A program made the position numbers and the translations under genes. A DNA stretch of 64,000 bases from Hyphomonas sp. Mor2 (GTDB lineage Bacteria > Pseudomonadota > Alphaproteobacteria > Caulobacterales > Hyphomonadaceae). Below are positions 25,364-33,149 of the stretch, in pieces. The notes under the pieces are model-generated. The model did no database searches. It was given only the letters and a program-made list of their open reading frames with translations, and was not told the DNA's origin. Numbering within the stretch: position 1 is the stretch's first letter; each line of letters opens with the position of its first letter. The stretch covers positions 3,224,001-3,288,000 of the forward strand of contig NZ_CP017718.1 of assembly GCF_001854405.1 (NCBI RefSeq), given 5' to 3'.

Positions 25364-26032
25364 ATGTCAAAAGATATCGTATTCAATGTCGATGTGCGCG
25401 AGCGCACCGGTAAAGGCGGCGCTCGTGAAGCCCGTCGTCTGGGTTTTGTCCCCGGCGTTCTCTATGGCGGCGGTGAAGATCCGGTCGCGATCAACCTCAA
25501 GAAAAATGAGGTCGTCAAAGCGATCAATACCGGTCAATTCCTGTCCTCGACTGCGACGCTGGTACATGACGGCAAGAAGCAGCTGGTCATCCCGCAAGCG
25601 ATCCAGATGCACCCGGTGAGCGACCAGCCCCAGCATGTCGATCTGTTCCGCGTCAAGAAAGACCAGATCATTACCGTGGAAGTCACCGTGAACTTCCTGA
25701 ACGAAGAAGACTCGCCAGGCCTCAAGAAAGGCGGCGCTCTGAACGTTGTGCGTCACGCCGTCGAGCTGAACGTCCGCGCCGACAGCATCCCGGATTCGCT
25801 CGATGCTGACCTGACCGGCCTCGACATTGGTGACAATGTCAAAATCTCTGACATCAACCTGCCAGGCGGTGCAGAGCCAACCATTACAGACCGCGACTTC
25901 ACCATCGCCTCTGTTGTTGGCCGCGGTATCTCTGCCGACGTTGAAGAAGGCGAAGAGGACGAAGCTCCAGAAGCAGATGAAGTCGAAGCCACCAAGCAGG
26001 GCGGTGACGAAGAAGGCGCTGCCGAAGAGTGA
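25364..26032 (+). CDS. rplY: 50S ribosomal protein L25 (general stress protein Ctc form)
   Basis: 222 residues, the long Ctc form with an L25 domain (residues 1-95: VDVRERTGKGGAREARRLGFVPGVLYGG, split) and a C-terminal TL5 beta domain, ending in a very acidic tail (EEGEEDEAPEADE...). It binds 5S rRNA. I chose ATG 25364 behind GAAAGGAAAA; the frame is open 150 bases further upstream (from 25214), but that extension is basic, unlike known L25, and corresponds to the untranslated leader. Pth follows on the same strand. The long leader could have a regulatory role. Confidence 0.95.
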   Translation: MSKDIVFNVDVRERTGKGGAREARRLGFVPGVLYGGGEDPVAINLKKNEVVKAINTGQFLSSTATLVHDGKKQLVIPQAIQMHPVSDQPQHVDLFRVKKDQIITVEVTVNFLNEEDSPGLKKGGALNVVRHAVELNVRADSIPDSLDADLTGLDIGDNVKISDINLPGGAEPTITDRDFTIASVVGRGISADVEEGEEDEAPEADEVEATKQGGDEEGAAEE

Positions 26033-26054
26033 TCAAATCGCTAATCAATTTGGT

Positions 26055-26082
26055 GGCGGGGTGGCTTCCGGGCCGCCCCGCC
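26055..26082 (+). terminator. Strong hairpin between rplY and pth (attenuator-like)
   Basis: GGCGGGG (26055-26061) pairs with CCCCGCC (26076-26082); including a G-T wobble the stem reaches 11 pairs around a TTCCGG loop. It lies 23 bases after the rplY stop. The following bases ATTATT are only a weak U-tract, so it may be a partial terminator or a processing/stability element between the two cistrons. Confidence 0.45.
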
Positions 26083-26121
26083 ATTATTGATTCAGCAGAC
26101 GAGACCCCGAAGGACCCGGTC

Positions 26122-26715
26122 ATGCATGTGCTAGTCGGACAAGGAAACCCGGCGCCGAAATATCTGCGCAATCGGCACAATCTCGGATTCATGGTCATGG
26201 ATGCGATCGCCTCCGATTACGGGTTCAGTCCGTGGCGCAGCAAGTTTCAGAGCCAGGTCTGCGAAGGCAGGATTGGCAGCGAAAAGGTCCTGCTGATGAA
26301 GCCCGAGACCTACTATAATGAAACCGGTCGCGCGGCGCAGGCGGCGTTGCAATTCTACAAGCTCTCTGCTGAAGATGTGACGGTGTTTCACGACGAGATC
26401 GACCTCGCGCCAGGGCGCACGCGTGTAAAGCGCGGCGGCGGGCATTCGGGAAATAATGGCATCCGCTCCATGATCGCGCACGTGGGCGCAGAGGTCCGCC
26501 GGGTCCGCATGGGCGTTGGTCATCCAGGCGACAAGTCACAAGTCATGCTCTATGTCCTCGCCGACTTTGCCAAAGCGGATGAGGCTTGGCGGGACGCGCT
26601 TGTCGAGGCTTGTTCACGCGCCTTGCCGCTGCTGTTTTCAGGCGGTGATGAGCGGTATCAGACCGAGATCATGCGCCTCGCGCCCGCCCCGAAGCACGAT
26701 CCCAAACAGGCCTGA
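26122..26715 (+). CDS. pth: Peptidyl-tRNA hydrolase
   Basis: 197 residues. The catalytic pattern is intact: HVLVGQGNPAPKYLRNRHNLGF with Asn (GNP) and catalytic His of RHN, MKPETYYNETG, the catalytic Asp in VFHDEIDLAPG, and GGGHSGNNGIRSM. It frees tRNA from stalled peptidyl-tRNA. The start MHVLVGQGN at 26122, with GAAGGA 8 bases upstream, fits the family. A GTG at 26029 overlapping the rplY stop would add 31 hydrophobic residues and translate through the intergenic hairpin; I consider it less likely. Confidence 0.93.
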   Translation: MHVLVGQGNPAPKYLRNRHNLGFMVMDAIASDYGFSPWRSKFQSQVCEGRIGSEKVLLMKPETYYNETGRAAQAALQFYKLSAEDVTVFHDEIDLAPGRTRVKRGGGHSGNNGIRSMIAHVGAEVRRVRMGVGHPGDKSQVMLYVLADFAKADEAWRDALVEACSRALPLLFSGGDERYQTEIMRLAPAPKHDPKQA

Positions 26716-26720
26716 CGTGC

Positions 26721-27581
26721 CTATTCGTCTTCAGTGTCGTCTATGATCGGGCCAGGCTCGAGCGGGGGGCGGATATTCTGATCAAGCAGATAGGCCGGGA
26801 TCTGCCCGGCGGGGCATTGCTCGACCAATTGTTCGCCATTGGTACCAGTCGGATAAGTTGCTGATAGACCAGACCGCAAGGCGGCGCTGAGGACGAGCAT
26901 ACCGACAATCACCGCACCCACTGTCGCCAACATGATCGTGCCAAGCTGGTCTGATTGAGGGGCCGCGCGCTTTGCCACCGGTGCATCCAGATTAGAGACA
27001 AAACTGGGCGAGGCCGCAGCGGCGACAGGCGTCGGCGACGGAGCGGTGGGTTTGGGCGCGGTCTTGGGTTTGCCGACCAGGGCCAGAGGGTCGTTTGGAT
27101 GGTTTTCCTTCCAGATCTCCTTGCCGTCCTTGTCACTGGCCTTGAGGTTGAGCCAGTCACGCAAGTCTTCGCGACCCGTTCGGATGCCGAGATGATCGGC
27201 CAGCGCATAATAGCCCTCGACCAGTTTGCGCGGTCCCATGTCTGACAGGGAATAGCGGGGATCCTCACTGAACGGCTCGTCCGGGACTGTGACATCGAGC
27301 GCCGCCTGAACCAGAACATCCTGCTTGGAGCGGGCATGATGCGCGATGGCGTGCACCCAATCGCTATCCGAGCTCTCCGGATCGCAAGCCGCTGCTGACC
27401 ACAGGATCAGGATTGAGCTGGAATTATCGGCGTCGCGATAATCTCTTGGCGTCGGGGTCGTATGCTCGCGCTTCTTGTCGTAGCGCACCTTGAACTTCAG
27501 CGCGCGCAAGCGCCGCACGATCAGTTCAGCCGTCTCGCGATCGGCTAATGCGCTGGCCAGAAACACGTCATATCGTGCCAT
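26721..27581 (-). CDS. Membrane-anchored TIR-like domain protein
   Basis: 286 residues. Residues 1-95 resemble a bacterial TIR (TIR_2) domain: YDVFLASALADRETAELIVRRL (split; beta-A and helix A), KVRYDKKRE, SSSILILWSAAACDPESSDSDWV and KQDVLVQAALD. The glutamate that NADase TIRs carry about four residues after the conserved tryptophan is absent (W75-V-H-A-I-A), so NAD cleavage is doubtful. Residues ~140-170 form a small block (DWLNLKASDKDG, WKENHPNDPLAL), then a proline/alanine linker, one membrane helix at ~214-235 and a short periplasmic C-terminus. It converges with pth, and ychF follows divergently. It may be a signalling scaffold; the role is unknown. Confidence 0.72.
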   Translation of the reverse strand: MARYDVFLASALADRETAELIVRRLRALKFKVRYDKKREHTTPTPRDYRDADNSSSILILWSAAACDPESSDSDWVHAIAHHARSKQDVLVQAALDVTVPDEPFSEDPRYSLSDMGPRKLVEGYYALADHLGIRTGREDLRDWLNLKASDKDGKEIWKENHPNDPLALVGKPKTAPKPTAPSPTPVAAAASPSFVSNLDAPVAKRAAPQSDQLGTIMLATVGAVIVGMLVLSAALRSGLSATYPTGTNGEQLVEQCPAGQIPAYLLDQNIRPPLEPGPIIDDTEDE

Positions 27582-27729
27582 CTAACGCCTCCCTAGGGGC
27601 TTACTGTCGCAAAGACTGCAGCAGATGACCAGTCGGTAATGTGACCGACCGCCGCCCGGACAACACAAAGGGCCTGTTCATCGCGCGAAAATGCGCTAAG
27701 CCGCGCGCAGCAGAATTTCGGAGACTGAA

Positions 27730-28827
27730 ATGGGCTTCAAGTGTGGAATTGTCGGGCTTCCCAATGTCGGAAAGTCGACTCTGTTCAACGCATTGACACA
27801 GACCGCCGCGGCGCAGGCGGCAAACTATCCGTTCTGCACGATCGAACCGAATGTCGGCGAGGTTGCGGTGCCGGAAACGCGCCTTGGCAAACTGGCGGCG
27901 ATCGCGGGATCAAAGGAGATCATTCCAGCGCGCATGAATTTTGTCGATATTGCGGGTCTCGTCGAAGGCGCCTCCAAGGGGGAAGGCCTCGGCAACCAGT
28001 TCCTCGCCAATATTCGCGAAACCGATGCGATCATCTATGTGCTGCGTTGTTTCGAGGATGACGATATCACCCATGTCTCCGGCAAGATTGATCCGCTGGC
28101 CGATCAGGCCGTGGTCGAGACCGAGCTGATGCTGGCCGACCTGGAAAGCCTGGAAAAGCGCAAGGTGAACTGGGTCAAGAAAGCCAATTCCGGCGACAAG
28201 AAAGCCAAGGCGCAAGTCGCCCTGATCGACTTGGCGCTGAATGAGCTGAATGAAGGTCGCCCGGCCCGCCGCGCCAAGGTGGATGCGGAAGACCAAAAAG
28301 CCTGGAACATGCTGCAATTGCTCACCGCGAAGCCGGTGCTCTATGTCGCTAATGTCGATGAGGACAGCGCCGCGACGGGCAATGAATATTCTCAGCGCGT
28401 GCTCGATTTCGCTGCCGAAGAGGGCTCACAGGCGGTGGTTATCTCCGCCCAGATTGAAGCGGAAATCTCGCAGCTGGATGAAGAAGAACAGGCCGAGTTC
28501 CTCGAAACGCTGGGGCTGGAGGAGCCTGGTCTGACCCGCCTCATTCATGCTGGCTATAATCTGCTTGGTCTGCAGACCTATTTCACCGCGGGGCCGAAAG
28601 AGTCGCGCGCCTGGACCATTCGCAGAGGCTGGACGGCGCCGCAGGCGGCCGGGGTCATTCATGGTGACTTCGAGAAGGGCTTCATCCGCGCCGAAACCAT
28701 CGCGTTTGAGGACTATGTCAGCCACAATGGCGAGTCCGGCGCCAAGGAAGCCGGCAAGATGCGCGCCGAGGGCAAGGACTATGTCGTCCAGGATGGCGAT
28801 GTCCTGCTCTTCCGGTTCAACGTGTAA
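27730..28827 (+). CDS. ychF: Ribosome-associated GTPase/ATPase YchF
   Basis: 365 residues, the standard length. G1 is [15 protein letters not shown]3 [20 protein letters not shown] (split), and the NxxE-type G4 NVDEDSA replaces NKxD, the change that makes YchF/OLA1 prefer ATP. The C-terminal TGS domain contains [35 protein letters not shown] and [15 protein letters not shown]. It binds the ribosome and affects stress responses. ATG 27730 is preceded by CGGAGA. It is part of the common alphaproteobacterial rplY-pth-ychF group, here with the TIR-like gene inserted on the other strand. Confidence 0.97.
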   Translation: MGFKCGIVGLPNVGKSTLFNALTQTAAAQAANYPFCTIEPNVGEVAVPETRLGKLAAIAGSKEIIPARMNFVDIAGLVEGASKGEGLGNQFLANIRETDAIIYVLRCFEDDDITHVSGKIDPLADQAVVETELMLADLESLEKRKVNWVKKANSGDKKAKAQVALIDLALNELNEGRPARRAKVDAEDQKAWNMLQLLTAKPVLYVANVDEDSAATGNEYSQRVLDFAAEEGSQAVVISAQIEAEISQLDEEEQAEFLETLGLEEPGLTRLIHAGYNLLGLQTYFTAGPKESRAWTIRRGWTAPQAAGVIHGDFEKGFIRAETIAFEDYVSHNGESGAKEAGKMRAEGKDYVVQDGDVLLFRFNV

Positions 28828-29131
28828 CCCGGAAGATTCTCGTTAAGCGCGAGATCCAAGTAAAAGTCATGCAAAAATCTGTTTTTACTGGGCGGTGACC
28901 CCGTAAGTGTCATCGATATTTTTGCGGGCCATTTTTCTTTTGGGTAATTAAGTTTAGTTCGTGTATTCTGCAAATAAAACAGTGCTCTGACAGGTGGCCG
29001 CTCGCCTCGGCCCGCAGGACCAAAGATGCAGATTGAGACAGTGAGAAATGGAAAACCATCGCTGTTTTGAAATACCAGAACCGGGTGCAAGAGACCAAAA
29101 AACGAGGCGGGCCATAGGCTCGATCTACAAT
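28828..29131. other. Intergenic region before the six-cysteine array
   Basis: 304 bases between ychF and the first array gene. The middle (about 28880-28985) is clearly more AT-rich than the surrounding chromosome and would suit a promoter for the array; I see no clear palindromic operator or terminator. An in-frame ATG at 29048 could extend the first array gene by 28 residues. Confidence 0.5.
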
Positions 29132-29656
29132 ATGCGAAACGGTTCGGGGTGCGAGGGCGTCTGGCGATGGCGCGCCAAGCTGGTGCGCGTGAGCGCGCTG
29201 ATTCTCGGCTATGGCGTGGTTTCGTTGTCGCCAACCCATGGTCAGGAGAATTCGGCCCGTTTCCTGTATCTGGAAAACTGCGGCGATGTTGAGATCACGC
29301 AGATCGACGTCGAAGTGAAAAAGGAAGAGGGTGGAGACTGGTTGGCGTCGGGCAGACGATGGGCACGGGCGCCGCTTCTGCGCAACCAGGCCGCCTGCTT
29401 TGATACAGCCGGCATGTATGGCGACGCCCCGGAGGGGCAAAAGGTCCGGCTGAGGCTGCGCTTTGCTGACGAGGACCGCGTCGCCTGCGATCCGACCCGC
29501 GTCGACAAGAGCAGCAAAGGCGCCCTGCGCGCCTTCGGTGTTTTCGGACTTGAGCATGATGGTGTGCGGTGCCGGTCGCTTCTGTATGTCGATTGGCAAC
29601 CGACGGCACAGTGTGACGGTCAGGGGCAACGCATTCGCAAGATACAATGCGATTAA
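29132..29656 (+). CDS. Secreted six-cysteine protein, type A copy 1
   Basis: 174 residues from ATG 29132 (an in-frame ATG at 29048 is possible). A signal-like segment, LVRVSALILGYGVVSLSPTHG, is followed by the mature motif ARFLYLENCG. Six cysteines lie at NCG, AACFD, VACDPT, VRCRS, AQCDG and the terminal IQCD. The type A features are CFDTAGMYGD, VDK and YVDWQP. It is plainly paralogous to the gene at 30465 and more distantly to those at 29683 and 31008. I recognise no family. Expected to be periplasmic or secreted with three disulfides (inference). The next gene, type B, starts 26 bases on. Confidence 0.8.
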   Translation: MRNGSGCEGVWRWRAKLVRVSALILGYGVVSLSPTHGQENSARFLYLENCGDVEITQIDVEVKKEEGGDWLASGRRWARAPLLRNQAACFDTAGMYGDAPEGQKVRLRLRFADEDRVACDPTRVDKSSKGALRAFGVFGLEHDGVRCRSLLYVDWQPTAQCDGQGQRIRKIQCD

Positions 29657-29682
29657 AGGCACCGGGTCAAAGGGAGTGTTCG

Positions 29683-30204
29683 ATGATGGACCGTGCGAAA
29701 GCGCAGCGATGGCTCAAAGGGGTCGTGTCCGTCCCCACTCTGACAGGCCTGTGCCTGCTGACGCAAGCGCCGGCCGCCCAAGCGGACAGTTTTGCGCGCT
29801 ACATTCTGTACAAGAATTGCGGCGACTACACGGTCTCCAATGTGCTTCTCCAGGAGAAGATTGGTGGCATCTGGATGGATGTGGACGGGGCGAGTTTCGC
29901 GGCGCCGCTCAAACCGAATGAAGGCGTGTGCTTCGATCTGGGCGCGATGCATGAAGTCGGAGAGGGCTATGCGAATGAGCGCAACGCCCGGGTCCGGCTG
30001 AAAGTGTCGATCTCGGCCGGCGACATTGAGCGGTGTGATGATACCCAGATCAATGCCCTGGCGAATGGTCTGACGCGCGTGTTCACGACCCAGGGGACGC
30101 ACAGTCTCCGAAATGCCTGTCGGTCTGAAGGCTATCAGAACTGGGGCCCCTCAACCCAGGTTTGCGCTGGAAACGGCGTGAAGCGCCGGAATCTGCCCTG
30201 TTAG
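29683..30204 (+). CDS. Secreted six-cysteine protein, type B copy 1
   Basis: 173 residues; ATG 29683 has AAGGGAG six bases upstream, deciding against the longer frame at 29647. The Sec signal peptide ends TQAPAAQA. The mature protein begins DSFARYILYKNCGDY and has the same six cysteine positions as its neighbours: NCG, GVCFD, ERCDD, NACRS, QVCAG and a C-terminal LPC. Type B features are the (L/I)QEK segment, NEGVCFDL, CRSEGYQNWG and an ending on cysteine. The closest relative in the window is the gene at 31008. Function unknown; probably co-expressed with the type A gene before it. Confidence 0.82.
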   Translation: MMDRAKAQRWLKGVVSVPTLTGLCLLTQAPAAQADSFARYILYKNCGDYTVSNVLLQEKIGGIWMDVDGASFAAPLKPNEGVCFDLGAMHEVGEGYANERNARVRLKVSISAGDIERCDDTQINALANGLTRVFTTQGTHSLRNACRSEGYQNWGPSTQVCAGNGVKRRNLPC

Positions 30205-30464
30205 GCGGACCATAGAGCGACCGACTTCGATCACCGCAATCACGAATGCGTCTGTTCTGAGCCTTGGCCTCTGGCAGGCAGCGGCGTGACTTGCGCCGTG
30301 AAAAACACAACATCCCACCTGAGTATTTATCAAAGCGTCTCATTTCTATAGAATAAAATAGATTATTATTGTATTTTAAAAGTAAATATTCTATCCGTAA
30401 TAGAAAGATGTAAGCTTACAACTTACTGGATACCATAAATATATCACATGGAGCGGTGGGGTGC
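30205..30464. promoter_or_regulatory. AT-rich promoter region between the two cassettes, with palindromes
   Basis: 260 bases; about 30330-30450 is strikingly AT-rich compared with the rest of the window. It contains TTCTATAGAA (30344-30353), TTCTAT-n5-ATAGAA (30389-30405) and TGTAAGCTTACA (30409-30420), all perfect inverted repeats, just before the second type A gene. Two related TTCTAT/ATAGAA sites 45 bases apart look like a pair of operators. Promoter and operator roles are inferred. Confidence 0.55.
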
Positions 30465-30980
30465 ATGTTGCGACGATGGTTTGAAACTATCTCATTGCGA
30501 TACGCGTTGGTCTACACAGTCGCGCTCGTCGCATTCGGGGTTGGACCCGCGATGGCGGAACCGGAACGCGGGACAGCCCGCTATCTCTATCTGCAAAATT
30601 GCGGGTCTACGAATATCGACGACATCTTTGTGCAGGTCCGAAAATTTGGCGCGGGCGAATGGGCGAATTCAGGACAGAAATGGGGCGCGTCGCCCCTGCA
30701 ACCAAACGAGGCCGCCTGCTTCGATACGGCCGATATGTTTGGCGACGTTCCGGACAAGGAGCGCGTGCGTTTGCAGCTGACTTTTGAAAGCGAAGAAACC
30801 AAAAATTGCGGCATGACCCGTGTGGACAAGGGCCTCGAGGGTGACACGCTCGTTTTCAAAGTCTCGGAGGAAACAATCCAGGATCAGCCCTGTCAGAAGT
30901 TGATCTATCTCGATTGGCAGCCCCGCAATCGCTGCAGCGGAAGTGGAGAGCGCTTCACGGACATTCAATGTGGACAATGA
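30465..30980 (+). CDS. Secreted six-cysteine protein, type A copy 2
   Basis: 171 residues from ATG 30465; an in-frame GTG at 30456 would add three residues. The Sec signal peptide (RYALVYTVALVAFGVGPAMA) is followed by EPERGTARYLYLQNCG. Six cysteines match the other copies: NCG, AACFD, KNCGM, QPCQK, NRCSG and IQCGQ. It shares with the copy at 29132 the run NEAACFDTADMFGD (there NQAACFDTAGMYGD), VDK and (Y)(V/L)DWQP. The AT-rich region upstream suggests its own promoter. The type B partner follows after 27 bases, nearly the same spacing as in the first cassette. Confidence 0.82.
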   Translation: MLRRWFETISLRYALVYTVALVAFGVGPAMAEPERGTARYLYLQNCGSTNIDDIFVQVRKFGAGEWANSGQKWGASPLQPNEAACFDTADMFGDVPDKERVRLQLTFESEETKNCGMTRVDKGLEGDTLVFKVSEETIQDQPCQKLIYLDWQPRNRCSGSGERFTDIQCGQ

Positions 30981-31007
30981 GTATCAATAAGCCGGAGGTT
31001 CTACACC

Positions 31008-31550
31008 ATGAATACGAAACGGAAGTTGCACAGCGCGGCTCAATCGCCCCATCGATATGCGCTCTTGGCGCTGATGGCCGTCACGACCAGCGCATTAAGT
31101 GGAGGCGCGCACGCTGAGAATGAGGCGCGCTATCTCTATTACAAAAACTGCGGCGGATACGTGGTTGATGAGGTCAAAATCCAAGAAAAAGTGGATGGCA
31201 GTTGGGAAGATGCCAAAGGTGGAAAGCACTTTGGTGGTATAGACGTCAATCAGGGCGTTTGTTTTGACCCTTACGACACGCACTACCTATTGAACGGTAG
31301 AATTCCGTTCTACCATCTGAGAAACACGACCAATCAGCTTCGTCTGCAAGTGAAAATTTCCGGTGGCGAGACCGAGAATTGCGACAGTACAAATTTCACG
31401 ACGGATGATGATGGCGATACGCGCGTGATGAAGATGGAAGGCACGAGTTTCGGTAACAATGGTTGTCGATCGCAAGGCTATCGGGACTGGGGTGATATGA
31501 CCAACCAATGCGATGGCAACGGCGAAAAGCTTCTATGGTTGTCCTGTTGA
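31008..31550 (+). CDS. Secreted six-cysteine protein, type B copy 2
   Basis: 180 residues; GGAGG stands 10 bases upstream of ATG 31008. The Sec signal peptide ends TTSALSGGAHA, then ENEARYLYYKNCGGY. Cysteines: NCG, GVCFD, ENCDS, NGCRS, NQCDG and a final LSC. It resembles the gene at 29683 in IQEK, NQGVCFD, CRSQGYRDWG and in ending on cysteine, but has a longer middle segment (HYLLNGRIPFYHL). Its DNA is less GC-rich than the window average, more so than the other three copies. Function unknown. A G/C-rich region after the stop has no clear terminator. Confidence 0.82.
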   Translation: MNTKRKLHSAAQSPHRYALLALMAVTTSALSGGAHAENEARYLYYKNCGGYVVDEVKIQEKVDGSWEDAKGGKHFGGIDVNQGVCFDPYDTHYLLNGRIPFYHLRNTTNQLRLQVKISGGETENCDSTNFTTDDDGDTRVMKMEGTSFGNNGCRSQGYRDWGDMTNQCDGNGEKLLWLSC

Positions 31551-31682
31551 TGGGGCGCGGCGGGCGCAGCCCGTTTCGCCATTGGGTGCTGGCCGAGTGA
31601 TTCTGTCATCGGTGGGTTCATCACGATCAGAAATCACCGGTTGAACTAGCGATCTCATTCTCGACAAAGTTCTGGTTATGTT

Positions 31683-31702
31683 CTATACCGAATCGGGTAT
31701 AG
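31683..31702. repeat. Inverted repeat enclosing a GANTC site before rmuC
   Basis: CTATACC (31683-31689) and GGTATAG (31696-31702) are inverse copies; the six-base spacer includes GAATC, the target of the CcrM methylase in this bacterial group. The right arm overlaps the AGGA ribosome site of rmuC. It could be a methylation-sensitive control site; this is inference. Confidence 0.4.
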
Positions 31703-31710
31703 GAATAAGT

Positions 31711-33039
31711 ATGGAACCCATTATCCAAATTGGCGAAACGGGGCTCGACCTCATTCACCTGATCGCGATCGTGGTGGCGCTCGGGCTGGGCGCGGCCTTG
31801 TATCGGTTATATGAGCAGCACCAGCAGGAGCGCGGCAAGGCTGAAGAGCTGCAGGCTGATCTCGCCCATACCGAGCAGGAACTGACCACTCAGCGGCTGA
31901 AAGCAGAAGAGTCGCAGCTGGCTCTGGCGCAGTTGCGTGGACAAACCGAAAAGCAGCGCGAAGAATTCACCACGCTGGCCCAGCAGGTGATGAAACAGGC
32001 GCAGGCTCAGTTCGTCGAAATGGCGGATGAGACGTTCAAGAAGCACCGCGAGGGGGCCAAGGGTGAGCTCTCGGAACTGATGAAGCCGATCGGCCAGAAC
32101 TTTGATGACTTCAAGAAAAAGGTCGCCGATATCGAAAAGGTCCGGGCCGAGGACAAGTCGGCCATCCAGCAGCAGGTCAAGGCGATTGGCGAGAGCCTGC
32201 ATCGTAACACCCAGGAGACCGGCAAACTCGTCAACGCGCTGACCGCACCAAAAGGCGGCGGTCGCTGGGGGGAGATGACGCTTCGCAATGTCATGGAGCA
32301 GGCGGGCCTGTCCGGCCACTGCGATTTCAATGAACAGGTCACGGACCAGACTGAAGACGGTCGCCAGCGTCCGGATGCGGTGATCCATCTGCCCGGCGGG
32401 CGACAGATCGTGGTCGACTCGAAAGTGTCACTGGAAGCCTATATGGCGGCTGCGTCGGCCGAAGACCCCACCCAGCGCAACATTCACCTGAAATCGCACG
32501 CGACGAATGTGCAGCGCCATGTCGATACACTGGCCTCGAAACGCTATCAGGCGAACCTGGATGAGCGGGTCGATTTTGTCGCCATGTTCATTCCAGGCGA
32601 GAATTTCTTTGCCGCCGCGCTGGAGCATTCTCCAGAGCTGCTCGAGCGGGCTTATTCCAAGAATGTCATCGTCACCACGCCATCCACGCTGATCGGCCTC
32701 GCCAAGACGGTGGCTTATGTCTGGCGCCAGGAAAAGATGACCCAGAATGCTCGAGAGGCGGCGCAGCTGGGGCAGCTCCTCTATGAGCGTATCGCCAAGA
32801 TGGCCGAGCATATCGAAAAGCTCGGCAAGTCGCTGAACACGTCGGTCGGCCATTTCAACGCCATGAACAGCTCGCTCGACAAACGCGTCATGCCGACCAT
32901 GCGCAAATTTCAGGACCTGTCGATTGCGCCGCCCGACAAGCCCATGCCGGAACCGAAGCGGATCGAGACCACCGCAGATGCGGGAACAGGTGCGCAGCTG
33001 GAGCTGATCCAGCAGGGGAAGTCAAAAGCAAAGGCCTAG
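31711..33039 (+). CDS. rmuC: DNA recombination protein RmuC
   Basis: 442 residues. An N-terminal membrane helix (LIHLIAIVVALGLGAALYRLY) leads into a long coiled coil (residues ~30-150, rich in Q, E, K and A), then the RmuC nuclease-like domain: GGGRWGEMTLRNVMEQAGL, DAVIHLPGGRQIVVDSKV with the D...D-x-K pattern, VDFVAMFIPGENFFAAAL and VIVTTPSTLIGLAKTVAYVW (split). It limits inversions at short repeats. ATG 31711 with AGGA upstream is preferred to ATG 31678, which would add eleven residues overlapping the inverted repeat. It converges with the GPP34 gene. Confidence 0.93.
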   Translation: MEPIIQIGETGLDLIHLIAIVVALGLGAALYRLYEQHQQERGKAEELQADLAHTEQELTTQRLKAEESQLALAQLRGQTEKQREEFTTLAQQVMKQAQAQFVEMADETFKKHREGAKGELSELMKPIGQNFDDFKKKVADIEKVRAEDKSAIQQQVKAIGESLHRNTQETGKLVNALTAPKGGGRWGEMTLRNVMEQAGLSGHCDFNEQVTDQTEDGRQRPDAVIHLPGGRQIVVDSKVSLEAYMAAASAEDPTQRNIHLKSHATNVQRHVDTLASKRYQANLDERVDFVAMFIPGENFFAAALEHSPELLERAYSKNVIVTTPSTLIGLAKTVAYVWRQEKMTQNAREAAQLGQLLYERIAKMAEHIEKLGKSLNTSVGHFNAMNSSLDKRVMPTMRKFQDLSIAPPDKPMPEPKRIETTADAGTGAQLELIQQGKSKAKA

Positions 33040-33149
33040 CTCGGTGGGCTCATCGTGCCCGCTAAGGGCCAGGAGAGCGCATTCGGACGCTATCCGCCTT
33101 GCTCGTCATCCTTTGCAAAGTGTTGGGCGGGACAATACTGTGTTCAGGA

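Noticed and set aside
26029..26121. GTG start for pth overlapping the rplY stop
   Set aside because: It would add 31 residues not found in the family and translate through a strong hairpin; ATG 26122 has a good ribosome site.
27582..27729. Possible RNA gene between the TIR-like gene and ychF
   Set aside because: Contains short self-complementary pieces (e.g. GTCGGT/ACCGAC) but no consistent fold or promoter/terminator frame; probably the divergent promoter region.
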